From: Actinomycetota bacterium
GTDB lineage: Bacteria; Actinomycetota; UBA4738
Direction: 5' to 3'
DNA length: 19,073 nt
Assembly (NCBI GenBank): GCA_005885015.1
Contig: VAYG01000064.1
Coordinates: 355 to 19,427, forward strand
Positions 1 through 7,466 of this stretch are shown in pieces (position 1 is the stretch's first letter; each line of letters begins with the position of its first letter). The notes under the pieces are model-generated. The model made no database searches and had not been told where the DNA came from. It was given only the letters and a program-made list of their open reading frames with translations. The position numbers were made by a program, and so were the translations under genes.

Positions 1-108
1 CAGCCCCTCCTCGCCGGCCGGCTCCCATACAGTGTGGGGGAGCCCGAGCGTCGGCAACTCGGCGGGGGGACCGAAGGGACCATACGCAGGATCGATGACC
101 GTGGGCAT
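1..108 (-). CDS. Possible partial ORF of unknown function running off the left edge
   Basis: An ATG at 108-106 opens a frame with no stop to the window edge (36 codons, beginning MPTVIDPAYGPFG). It starts 7 bases after the stop of the upstream response regulator on the same strand, so it could be the next gene of that unit. The visible residues are rich in proline and glycine and I recognise no domain. No Shine-Dalgarno sequence is evident; translation could be coupled to the preceding stop. Only the N-terminus is visible, so this may be a chance open frame in GC-rich DNA. Confidence 0.35.
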   Translation of the reverse strand, partial: MPTVIDPAYGPFGPPAELPTLGLPHTVWEPAGEEGL

Positions 109-115
109 ACCCGGT

Positions 116-1288
116 TCAGGGGATTTCGAAGGAGGGGGGCCCGGGCGGGCCGAGGAAGAAGCCCTGGCCGTACGGAGCGCCCAGCGAGCGCAGCGTCTCG
201 TACTCCCGTTCGGTCTCGATCCCCTCCGCGATGATGGCGGCGTCGACCTCGGAAGCGAAGGCGATCAGCGCCGTGGCCAGGGCACGGCGAACAGGGTCCG
301 CGTCGATGCCCCTGGTCAAGGAGATGTCCAGCTTGATGAAGTCGGGGGACAGCCGGACGATGTGCTGGAGGCTGGCGAACCCGGCCCCAGCGTCGTCGAT
401 GGCCAGACGAACGCCGCTCTGTCGAAGGCCCTGGATCGCCGCGTTGAGGGTCCCGTAGTCATCGACTGGGGCGTGCTCCGTGATCTCGATGACCACTCGG
501 CCCGCCGGCACGCCATCGAGGTGGCGGGCGAATGGCGCGGAGGTCGCGGTGGCCGGAGACAGGTTGATCGACAGGAACGAGTTGCCGGGAAGCAGACCCA
601 GGAGTCCGAGCGCCTCCCGGGCCACGGCCAGCTCGAGGTCGACGAGCAGACCCAGCGAGTCAGCTCGTTCGAACCAGCGGGTCGGGGTGCGGAGCCCGTG
701 TGGGTGGAACCGGGCCAGGGCCTCGAACCCCACCGGCTCTCGCGTGGCAAGCTCGAACACCGGCTGAACGGCGAGGGCGAGTCCTTGCCCCTGGATGAGG
801 CGGCGGACGTGGAGGGCCTCATAGCGGCGCATCTCCGCCTCGAACTCCTCGCGCTTGAGCTGGCCGGCCAGCGCCCGGATCACGTCGCCCGTCACCTCGG
901 CGGACAGAGCCCCCAGGCCGCGTGCCGAGCTGCGGACCGCGTCCAGGATCTGCACCGCGGGGGTTCCCTTCACCAGGTACCCCACGGCGCCCGCCCCGAG
1001 CATCTCCAGGACGCTGGTGCGATCGTCGTACGCGGACAAGGCCGTCACCCGCGTCTGGGGACACAGCGCCCGGATCCCCCCAGCCGCCTGAGCCCCGCCG
1101 CCACCCGGCATCTTCACGTCGAGGAGGGCCACGTCGGGGTGATGCACTCGGGCCAGCTCGATGGCTTGGGCGGCGTCCGCCGCCGCTCCCACCAGCTCGA
1201 ACTCCGATTCGGAACGGATCAGCTCGGACAGCGCCGTGCGGACGGTGGGCTCGTCTTCCGCGATGAGGACGCGGATCCGGCCGTTCAT
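116..1288 (-). CDS. Response regulator with EAL (c-di-GMP phosphodiesterase) output domain
   Basis: A 390-residue cytoplasmic regulator with a receiver domain (about 4-120) and an EAL domain (about 155-385). Receiver residues are present: acidic pair E11/D12, phosphoacceptor D57, S85 and K107. EAL residues known to bind metal or c-di-GMP are all in place: EAL at 189-191, N242 in INLS, E268/E271 in EITE, D298-D299 in IDDAGAG, K319, E355 in AEGIE and Q375. The only change is a DDFGTG-type loop reading DDAGAG. Active hydrolysis of c-di-GMP to pGpG is therefore predicted but not shown. There is no GGDEF domain. The ATG at 1288 gives a 4-base ATGA overlap with the kinase stop, so the two genes are translationally coupled and the kinase is the expected partner. 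An upstream extension of this frame runs antisense-free inside the kinase gene and lacks family similarity, so I chose the ATG directly before the receiver domain. Confidence 0.9.
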   Translation of the reverse strand: MNGRIRVLIAEDEPTVRTALSELIRSESEFELVGAAADAAQAIELARVHHPDVALLDVKMPGGGGAQAAGGIRALCPQTRVTALSAYDDRTSVLEMLGAGAVGYLVKGTPAVQILDAVRSSARGLGALSAEVTGDVIRALAGQLKREEFEAEMRRYEALHVRRLIQGQGLALAVQPVFELATREPVGFEALARFHPHGLRTPTRWFERADSLGLLVDLELAVAREALGLLGLLPGNSFLSINLSPATATSAPFARHLDGVPAGRVVIEITEHAPVDDYGTLNAAIQGLRQSGVRLAIDDAGAGFASLQHIVRLSPDFIKLDISLTRGIDADPVRRALATALIAFASEVDAAIIAEGIETEREYETLRSLGAPYGQGFFLGPPGPPSFEIP

Positions 1289-2394
1289 GCAGGGATGCCA
1301 ACCCGATCGGTCTGGCCGGACGGCAGCCAGAACTCTACGGTCGTCCCCCGCCCGGGCGAGGTCGTCGCTCGCCACCATCCTCCGGCCAGCTCCGAGCGCT
1401 CGCGCATCGCGGTGAGCCCCAGATGTCCGGGGGGCGATGGCGAGGAACCGTTCATCGTGAAGCCCACCCCGTCGTCCCGGATCCGGACCGCGAATCCCCC
1501 GTCCATCTCCTCGAGCACGACGTCGACCCGAGAGGCCCGCGCGTGCTTGCGGACGTTGTTCAGGGCCTCCTGGGCGATCCGGTACAGGATCGTGCGGATC
1601 TCCGGCGGTGGCTCGCAGTCGAACCCGTTCTCGACGCCGTGCGCGGGAGGCGACTCGCCGAACATCTCGTCGAGGCACATCCGCAGGGCCGGGGCCAGTC
1701 CCTCCCTATCCAGCACGGGCGGGCGTAGCTCGAACAGGAGATGGCGGAGCCGGGCCACCGACAGGCCGATGCTCTCCTCCAGTCCCCGCATGATCTGGAG
1801 CTGCTCCGGTCCCAGGGTCCGCTTCAGGACCTCCAGGCGGATCCCGACCGCGGCGATGGCCTGGATCGAGTCGTCGTGGATGTCCGAGGCGATGCGGCCC
1901 CGCTCCTGCTCCTGGGCGTGGGTGAGGTAGGCGAGGAGGCGCCGGCGCTCCGCGTCGGCCCGGCGCAGGGCCTCGAGGCTTCGGTGCAGCTCCGCCTCGG
2001 CCCGCTCCGCTCGAGCCTGGCGAAGCTCCAGAGCCGTCGCCATGTCGTCGAAGGACCGCCCGAGCTGCCCGAGCTCGTCGCGCCCGTAGGGAAGGCCGCT
2101 GCGGGCGGTGAGGTCACCGGCGGCCAGCCGGCAGGTCGCCTCGACCAACGACTTCACCCGTCGCAACACGAACAGCTCGGCCCCCAGCGAGGCGGCGGCC
2201 GTCACCAGCAGCGCGATGAGCAGGAGCTCGAGAAGGTTGTCGGCGAAGGATCGCCGGATCTCTCCGAACAGGACGAGGCCGAAGCCGGGGAGGACGATCA
2301 GGAGGACCAGCAGCACCAGTCGCGCGCGGAATGTGGTCAGATGGGTCACCGTCGGCTGATGCTGCAGGCGTTGCATCGGCTCGGGCCCTTTCAT
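1285..2394 (-). CDS. Membrane sensor histidine kinase, NarL/DegS (HisKA_3) type
   Basis: A 369-residue kinase. Two hydrophobic segments (about 25-45 and 53-76) flank a short linker, so the extracytoplasmic sensor is minimal. A HAMP-like segment (about 77-130) and a charged coiled-coil stretch (about 122-160) follow. The HisKA_3 dimerisation motif centres on H173 in the sequence DIHDDSIQ, the phosphoacceptor of this subfamily. The HATPase_c domain shows the N box around N279-N280 (EALNNVRKHA), the G1 box DDGVGF (307-312) and the G2 box GHLGLTAMRER. It autophosphorylates and should phosphorylate D57 of the overlapping receiver-EAL protein. Known relatives of this kinase class mostly act on receiver-HTH transcription factors, so the EAL partner is less usual. 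The start could instead be the second Met (codon 7, position 2376); neither start has a clear ribosome site. The gene diverges from the decarboxylase over a 116-base spacer. Confidence 0.9.
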   Translation of the reverse strand: MKGPEPMQRLQHQPTVTHLTTFRARLVLLVLLIVLPGFGLVLFGEIRRSFADNLLELLLIALLVTAAASLGAELFVLRRVKSLVEATCRLAAGDLTARSGLPYGRDELGQLGRSFDDMATALELRQARAERAEAELHRSLEALRRADAERRRLLAYLTHAQEQERGRIASDIHDDSIQAIAAVGIRLEVLKRTLGPEQLQIMRGLEESIGLSVARLRHLLFELRPPVLDREGLAPALRMCLDEMFGESPPAHGVENGFDCEPPPEIRTILYRIAQEALNNVRKHARASRVDVVLEEMDGGFAVRIRDDGVGFTMNGSSPSPPGHLGLTAMRERSELAGGWWRATTSPGRGTTVEFWLPSGQTDRVGIPA

Positions 2395-2510
2395 CGAGGC
2401 GCAGGGGACGCGACGCTAACGCATCGACGATGGGCCGATCGATAGGGAATTGGCGGGACGCCGTATGGCCCGTTCAGGCTAGTCGCCCGTTCCTTGTACC
2501 TTGTGTGGAC
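2395..2510. promoter_or_regulatory. Divergent spacer between kinase and decarboxylase, likely promoters for both
   Basis: This 116-base spacer separates divergent genes and must hold both promoters unless they lie within coding sequence. A TANNNT-type hexamer, TACCTT at 2497-2502 on the plus strand, ends 8 bases before the decarboxylase ATG, which would give a very short or absent leader. The heptamer CCCGTTC occurs twice, about 18 bases apart, near 2469 and 2487, but repeats this short may be chance. No convincing element was found for the minus-strand kinase. Confidence 0.35.
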
Positions 2511-3935
2511 ATGCAGGAGCCTGCCGCCGAGGCCCGCTATCCACTGGAGCCGTCGCCGGAGGAGATGCGGTCGATCGGCGAGGCCGCGCTGGCCTTCGTC
2601 GTCCGGTTCATCCAGGACCTCCCGTCGGCCCCGGCGGTCGACTTCGATGGTGTGGAGGAGGTCGTGGCTGCGATCCGCCGGCCCCCCGGCGACGAGGGGC
2701 GAGCGTTCCAGGATGTCCTGGACCTCGTGGGGCAAGGGGCGGCGCAGGCGTTCAACACCACCGGCCCCGGCTACCTGGCCTTCATCCCGGGTGGCGGACT
2801 CTATGCCGCGGCGGTGGCGGACTTCCTGGCCTGCTCCGTGAACCGGTTCGTCAACATCTGGAGCCCGGCGCCCGCCTTCGCCCAGGTCGAGTGGACCGTG
2901 ATCCGGTGGCTGTGCGACCTGTTCGGGCTCCCGCCCGGATCCGGCGGGGTCCTCACGTCGGGGGGATCGATGGCGAACTTCTCGGCCATCGTCACGGCCC
3001 GGCGGACCCTGTTGGGCGAGGAGTTCCTCGATGGGACCCTGTACTACTCGGACCAGGCCCACGCCTCGGTGCCGAAGGCCGCGGTCCTGGCGGGGTTCTC
3101 CCAGCGCAACCTCCGCGTGGTCCCCACCACCTCAGACCTCGCCCTCGACGTGGAGGCGCTGGCCGAGCTGGTCCAGAAGGACCGGGCGGACGGCCGCCGG
3201 CCATTCATGGTGATCGCCAGCGCGGGTACGACGAACACGGGGAAGGTGGATCCGCTGGGCGACGTTGCCGACGTCGCTCGGGCGGAGGGCCTGTGGCTGC
3301 ACGCCGACGGCGCCTACGGCGGGTTCTTCCAGCTGACGGGGGAGGGGCGGGAGCTGTTGGGCGGCATCGAACAGGCCGACTCCATCACATTGGATCCGCA
3401 CAAGGGGATGTTCCTGCCCTACGGGACGGGAAGCCTCCTGGTCAGAGAGCGGCGGCTGCTTCGCGAAGCGCACATGCTGGGAGCCGAGTATCTCCAGGAC
3501 CTCGCGCCCGAAGGGGAGATCCCGAACTTCTCCGACTACTCGCCGGAGCTGTCCAGGGACTTCCGCGGGCTCCGCGTGTGGCTGCCGCTGATGTTGCACG
3601 GGGTCGGGGCCTTCCGCGACGCCCTCCAGGAGAAGCTCGACCTCACCCGGATGTTGTACGAGGGGCTCCGGCGGTCGCCGGGCTTCGAGCTGCCGTGGCC
3701 GCCCGACCTCACCGTGGTGCCGTTCCGCTATCAACCGAGGACCGGCGATCCCGAGACGTTCAACCGCCGGCTTCTGGAGGAGATCAACGGCTCCCGTCGG
3801 GTGTTCCTGTCGAGCACCATGATCGACGGGCGGTTCGTGATCCGGGCCTGCATCGTCAGCTTCCGCACGCACCGGGACCGGATCGAGGAAGCTCTGGACA
3901 TCATCCGCGGTGCCGCCGCCACGCTCGACGAGTGA
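2511..3935 (+). CDS. PLP-dependent group II amino-acid decarboxylase
   Basis: A 474-residue cytoplasmic enzyme of the glutamate / aromatic-L-amino-acid decarboxylase family (fold type I), of normal family length. The PLP lysine is K298 in LDPHKGMFLPYG. H184 in DQAHAS is the residue expected to stack on the cofactor, and D266 in HADGAYGG the one that pairs with the pyridine nitrogen. The N-terminal region with NTTGPGYLAFIPGGG and NIWSPAPAF matches the family's substrate entry segment. The reaction is alpha-decarboxylation of an amino acid to the amine; the substrate (aromatic, glutamate, aspartate or other) cannot be read from the sequence. I chose ATG 2511 because homology begins about 10 residues later and no ribosome site supports the longer frame; GTG 2505 is an in-frame alternative. 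The gene is convergent with the helicase (3-base gap) and appears monocistronic. Confidence 0.9.
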   Translation: MQEPAAEARYPLEPSPEEMRSIGEAALAFVVRFIQDLPSAPAVDFDGVEEVVAAIRRPPGDEGRAFQDVLDLVGQGAAQAFNTTGPGYLAFIPGGGLYAAAVADFLACSVNRFVNIWSPAPAFAQVEWTVIRWLCDLFGLPPGSGGVLTSGGSMANFSAIVTARRTLLGEEFLDGTLYYSDQAHASVPKAAVLAGFSQRNLRVVPTTSDLALDVEALAELVQKDRADGRRPFMVIASAGTTNTGKVDPLGDVADVARAEGLWLHADGAYGGFFQLTGEGRELLGGIEQADSITLDPHKGMFLPYGTGSLLVRERRLLREAHMLGAEYLQDLAPEGEIPNFSDYSPELSRDFRGLRVWLPLMLHGVGAFRDALQEKLDLTRMLYEGLRRSPGFELPWPPDLTVVPFRYQPRTGDPETFNRRLLEEINGSRRVFLSSTMIDGRFVIRACIVSFRTHRDRIEEALDIIRGAAATLDE

Positions 3936-3938
3936 AGG

Positions 3939-5750
3939 TCAGCCCTCCCACAGCCGGGCCAGCGACATCTCCACCGCGCGATGGCCGGCTGAGGAGAGTT
4001 GATCCTCGTCCTGAAGCGGCTCGTCGATCAGCTCCTCCGCGAGCGGCGCCACCCGGGATTCGAACCGGGAGCGGACCGTGGCCGGGATGAGGAACCGGCT
4101 GAGCTGCGCGTAGCTGTGCGCGTCCTCGTGGCCGCGGGGCCGCCGGTAGTAGCGGAGAGGGAAGTACACGTAGAGGTCGTTGCGAGCCCGCGTCAGCGCC
4201 ACGTAGAGCAACCGGCGCTCCTCTTCGATCTCCTCGGGTCCTCCCGTGGCCATGTCGGAGGGAATCATGCCGTCCGCGGCGTGGATGACGTGCACCACGT
4301 CCCACTCCAGACCCTTCGCGGAGTGGATCGTGGACAGGATCAGGTAGTCCTCGTCGAGCGACGGGGGACCGGCCAGGTCCCCCGTCGAGCTCGGCGGATC
4401 GAGCGTGAGGTCGGTGATGAACCGAGCCCGTGACGGCGACCGTGAGGCCAGCTGCTCGAGCTGCTCCAGGTCCCGGAGCCGCTCGGCGGGGTGCGAATAG
4501 GTCCGCTCGAACACCGGGGCGAGGAACCGGCGGATCCGCTCGACCTGCGCTGCCGGCGGGACGCCCTCCCCGGCGCAGTCCGCGAGGGCCGCTCCGAGGG
4601 CCTCGAGCTGGGATCGAACGTCGGGCGGGCAGGGCGGGCCTGGCAGGCCCGGGGCGAGGAGGCGGCGCACCGGGGAGGGCCCGGGGGGGACGGGGGCATC
4701 TCCTCGCCGGACCCCCAGCCACTCGACGAGCCGCCGCGCCGCCGCCGGGCCGACGCCGTCGATGAGCTGGAGGGTCCTGAACCAGCTCACCGCGTCGAAC
4801 GGGTTCTCCAGGATGCGCAGCAGGGCCACCGCGTCCTTCACGTGCGCGGCCTCCAGGAACTTGAGCCCGCCGTACTTGACGAAGGGGATGTTCCGTCGGG
4901 CCAGCTCGATCTCCAGCAGGTCGCTGTGGTGGGCCGCTCGGAACAGGACGGCCTGCCCGTGCAGCGGGACGCCCCGCTCACGATGCTCCAGCACGCGGCG
5001 ACAGACCGCGTCGCTCTGGTCCGCCTCGTCCAGACAGGTCATGAGCAGGGGACTCCGATCACCTGGGCGCTCGGACCACAGGGTCTTGACGTGGCGTTCG
5101 GGCGACAGCTCGATCACCGCGTTCGCCGCGGCCAGGATCGGTCTGGTCGACCGGTAGTTCTGCTCGAGCCGGACGATCCGCGCCCCCGCGTACCGCTGTG
5201 GGAATTCCAGGATGTTGCGCACGGTGGCCGAGCGGAACGAATAGATCGCCTGGGCGTCGTCTCCCACCACGGTGATGTTCCCCGTCGGACCGCACAGGTG
5301 CGACAGGATGTCGGCCTGCAACGTGTTGGTGTCCTGGTACTCGTCGACCAGGACGTGGTCGAAGAGCCGTGTCAGCCGGCTCCCTAGGCCCTGGCCGGCC
5401 GCGAGTGCTCGCCAGTACAGGAGCAGGTCGTCGTAGTCCAGGACGTTGTGCTCGCGCTTTCGCCGGGCGTATCGGCGAAAGACGGACCGGATCCCGTCGA
5501 CCTCTTCCCGGCACCATGGAAAATCGGCTTCCACCACCTCCGCGAGCCGTCGGCCGGCGTTGACCGTCCGGGAGTAGACGGCCGCCAGGGTGTCTTTCCT
5601 GGGGAACCGACGCTCTCGCTCTGACAGGCCGAGCTCTTCCCTGATCAGGTTCATCAGGTCCGCCGCGTCGGCCTGATCCATCACCGTGAAGTCCGGCTGG
5701 ATCCCGAGGGGGCGCCCGTACGCCCTGAGGAGTCGGTTGGCGAGCCCCAC
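3939..5750 (-). CDS. UvrD/PcrA-type superfamily 1 helicase, main portion downstream of a frameshift
   Basis: This frame carries most of a 3'-5' SF1A DNA helicase: motif II DEYQDT, motif III GDDAQAIYSFRS, motif IV QNYRST, motif V STIHSAKGLEWD and motif VI LLYVALTRARNDLYVY. These are diagnostic of UvrD/PcrA/Rep. The GTG at 5750 is only the first in-frame start after the break and is unlikely to be a genuine initiation site, because the Walker A motif lies upstream in another frame (5681-6001). With the N-terminal piece the protein would be about 690 residues, normal for the family. As it stands this portion cannot bind ATP. The gene either is a recent pseudogene or carries an assembly or sequencing error. 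Its likely roles are nucleotide-excision repair and displacement of RecA or stalled complexes, in keeping with an SOS-type operator upstream. The stop is 3 bases from the convergent decarboxylase. Confidence 0.85.
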   Translation of the reverse strand: MGLANRLLRAYGRPLGIQPDFTVMDQADAADLMNLIREELGLSERERRFPRKDTLAAVYSRTVNAGRRLAEVVEADFPWCREEVDGIRSVFRRYARRKREHNVLDYDDLLLYWRALAAGQGLGSRLTRLFDHVLVDEYQDTNTLQADILSHLCGPTGNITVVGDDAQAIYSFRSATVRNILEFPQRYAGARIVRLEQNYRSTRPILAAANAVIELSPERHVKTLWSERPGDRSPLLMTCLDEADQSDAVCRRVLEHRERGVPLHGQAVLFRAAHHSDLLEIELARRNIPFVKYGGLKFLEAAHVKDAVALLRILENPFDAVSWFRTLQLIDGVGPAAARRLVEWLGVRRGDAPVPPGPSPVRRLLAPGLPGPPCPPDVRSQLEALGAALADCAGEGVPPAAQVERIRRFLAPVFERTYSHPAERLRDLEQLEQLASRSPSRARFITDLTLDPPSSTGDLAGPPSLDEDYLILSTIHSAKGLEWDVVHVIHAADGMIPSDMATGGPEEIEEERRLLYVALTRARNDLYVYFPLRYYRRPRGHEDAHSYAQLSRFLIPATVRSRFESRVAPLAEELIDEPLQDEDQLSSAGHRAVEMSLARLWEG

Positions 5751-6001
5751 ACGTTGCCGGGCGTCGGCCGCTGCGTCAGCCGCGCCGCCCTGGAGAGCAT
5801 CTCCCGCGCGGCGCGCCGGGTGAACGTGAGGAGCAGGATCCGCTCAGGGGCCACCCCACCTTCGATGAGATGGGCCACCCGTCCGGCGATGGTGAGCGTC
5901 TTGCCCGTCCCCGCGCCGGCGACGACGATGAGCGGACCCTGCCCGTGGGCAACCACCTCACGCTGCGATTCGTTCAGTTGTTCCATCCAGGGGGAAGGCA
6001 T
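5681..6001 (-). pseudogene. N-terminal ATP-binding portion of the same helicase, upstream of the frameshift
   Basis: The frame starts at ATG 6001 with a plausible ribosome site (GAAGGGGTG, about 5-13 bases upstream); ATG 5986 is an alternative. It shows the Q motif (LNESQ, Q13), Walker A (VAGAGTGKT, 27-35) and motif Ia (LTFTRRAAREM). Helicase similarity ends at about residue 86 (NVWG, near 5745); the remaining 20 residues are out-of-frame noise. Similarity resumes at once in the frame of 3939-5750 with ANRLLRAYG. Family members read roughly VWGGTFHSxANRLL here, so about 16 bases encoding the TFHS motif are missing rather than a single base. This explains both the frame change and the loss of a conserved motif. 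Confidence 0.75.
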
Positions 6002-6033
6002 TCATCACCCCTTCGACTGGGGGAACGGGGGAT

Positions 6034-6047
6034 CGAACACGTGTTCG
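6034..6047. promoter_or_regulatory. SOS box, predicted LexA operator of the helicase gene
   Basis: CGAACACGTGTTCG is a perfect 14-base palindrome. It matches the Gram-positive / actinobacterial LexA consensus CGAACRNRYGTTCG at every position. It lies 33 bases upstream of the helicase ATG at 6001 and directly abuts a -10-like hexamer (6049-6054), a position where a repressor would block transcription. This implies DNA-damage induction of the helicase. The divergent gene starting at 6144 is about 97 bases away and could also be affected. Confidence 0.8.
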
Positions 6048-6048
6048 G

Positions 6049-6054
6049 ATCATA
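6049..6054 (-). promoter_or_regulatory. Probable -10 element of the helicase promoter
   Basis: On the minus strand this reads TATGAT, five of six matches to TATAAT. It ends one base before the SOS box, so transcription would begin inside or just after the operator, near 6042, leaving a leader of roughly 40 bases with the ribosome site near 6006-6014. No good -35 hexamer is visible 16-18 bases further upstream. Confidence 0.5.
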
Positions 6055-6143
6055 CGGCATGGCGCCGACACGCCTCGGAGGCCGCTCCGATCCAATGGAC
6101 CGGAAGGAGCAGCGGCCTATGCTGTGGCCGACCGAGGGGAGAC

Positions 6144-7466
6144 GTGACGGGAGGGCCAATCTCCGGCGCAAGCGGTGACGGCCGGGGCGGAGGACGAGCG
6201 GGCCGCACCGACAGCCGCCGGCGCGGAAGGAACCGGCGGATCGTCCAGGGCGCGATCACCCTGGTGGTGGTCGGCGCGGCCTTCCTCGGAGTCATCCCGC
6301 GGATCGCCGACCTCGACACGGTGTGGTCGATCGTCCGCAGGCTGAGCTGGACCGAGTACTCGATCCTGGTCGCCCTGGCGGCGTGGAACATCGTGACCTA
6401 CTGGCCGATGCTCGTCGCGGCCATGCCCGGCCTCACCCTGGGACAGGCCGCCGTGGTCTGTCAGTCCTCCACCTCGGTGGCCATGACCCTCCCCGGCGGC
6501 GGCGCCGTCGCCGTCGGTGTCTCGTACGCCATGTACACCTCGTGGGGATTCACCATGGGTGACATCGCCCTGTCGGCGCTCCTCACCGGCATCGTCAACG
6601 TGTCGTTCAAGCTGATCCTGCCGGTCATCTCCCTGGCCGTCCTGGCCGCGAAGGGAGAGGGGGACAACGACCTGCTGTCCACCGCGCTGGCCGCCGTCGG
6701 CGCGGTCATGGTGACGTTCCTGATCCTGGCCGAGATGATCCGGAGGGAACGGTTCGCCTATCGCGTCGGGGTCCTGCTGGGGTCGGCCGCGTCGTTCCTC
6801 CGGCGGATCGTCGGCCTTCCCCCGGTGACCACCGGCGGCGAGGCCGCGCTGCGATTCCGATCCAAGCTGATCCGGGTGCTGCGCAACCGGGGGTGGATGC
6901 TGGCCGGCGCCGAGGTCCTGAGCCAGCTTTCGCTCTTCTTCGTTCTGCTGGCGGCACTTCGGTTCGTGGGTGTCCCGGAGGAGCAGGTCAGCTGGGGCCA
7001 GGTCCTGGCGGTCTTCGCTTTCGTCCGGCTGGGCACGGCGGTGCCGATCGTCCCCGGGAACCTGGGCATCGTCGAGCTCGGTTACATCGGCGGGCTCGTC
7101 CTGGCCGGCGCTCCGCGGCCGGAGACCGTGGCCGCGGTCCTGGTGTTCCGGTTCCTAACGTTCTTCGCCCAGATCCCCCTGGGCGGGGTCACCTACCTGA
7201 TCTGGCGACGCCACCGGACCTGGCGGCGCGCCCGCTCTCCGGCGAGTGAGGAACACTCGCAGGGACACGCTCGACAGGTAGACGGCCCACCCCACCGCCA
7301 CGGCGGCGCCGGGGTGGTACAGGATCACCCCGATCGAGAGCACGAGGAGGCGGCTGTCCCTTCCCCCGAGGAGCATGATCAGCGAATGCTCCTGGCCGGT
7401 GACCTCCAATCCGGTGAGCCGGCGCTGGAACACGTAGCTGATGAAGCCCCATCCGTAGGCGGATGA
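6144..7466 (+). CDS. Integral membrane protein of the LPG-synthase transmembrane (AglD/YbhN, UPF0104) family
   Basis: A 440-residue protein. It has a basic, glycine-rich cytoplasmic N-terminus (1-33) and about eight hydrophobic segments (near 34-51, 71-94, 103-130, 141-168, 179-197, 254-275, 283-300 and 310-345). Family landmarks are LPGGGAVAVGVSY (116-128) and PGNLGIVELGY (304-314). This domain is the flippase-like half of MprF and also occurs alone in proteins of unknown or lipid/glycolipid-related function; there is no aminoacyltransferase domain here, so lysyl transfer is not predicted. GTG 6144 is preceded by GAGGGGA at good spacing. Family similarity ends near residue 360; the last 80 residues lie antisense to conserved coding sequence of the convergent gene and look like read-through of a missing stop or a frameshift. 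Proximity to CDP-alcohol phosphotransferase-like genes suggests a lipid role, which is inference. Confidence 0.8.
   Translation: MTGGPISGASGDGRGGGRAGRTDSRRRGRNRRIVQGAITLVVVGAAFLGVIPRIADLDTVWSIVRRLSWTEYSILVALAAWNIVTYWPMLVAAMPGLTLGQAAVVCQSSTSVAMTLPGGGAVAVGVSYAMYTSWGFTMGDIALSALLTGIVNVSFKLILPVISLAVLAAKGEGDNDLLSTALAAVGAVMVTFLILAEMIRRERFAYRVGVLLGSAASFLRRIVGLPPVTTGGEAALRFRSKLIRVLRNRGWMLAGAEVLSQLSLFFVLLAALRFVGVPEEQVSWGQVLAVFAFVRLGTAVPIVPGNLGIVELGYIGGLVLAGAPRPETVAAVLVFRFLTFFAQIPLGGVTYLIWRRHRTWRRARSPASEEHSQGHARQVDGPPHRHGGAGVVQDHPDREHEEAAVPSPEEHDQRMLLAGDLQSGEPALEHVADEAPSVGG

Noticed and set aside
32..1930. Long plus-strand open frame of 632 codons
   Set aside because: It lies antisense to the receiver-EAL and kinase genes, which have complete domain signatures. 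Its sequence is low in hydrophobic residues and rich in Arg/Gly/Pro, typical of an antisense shadow in GC-rich DNA.
2501..4090. Plus-strand open frame overlapping the decarboxylase in another frame
   Set aside because: The decarboxylase frame carries the PLP lysine and all family motifs; the alternate frame is compositionally biased and featureless.
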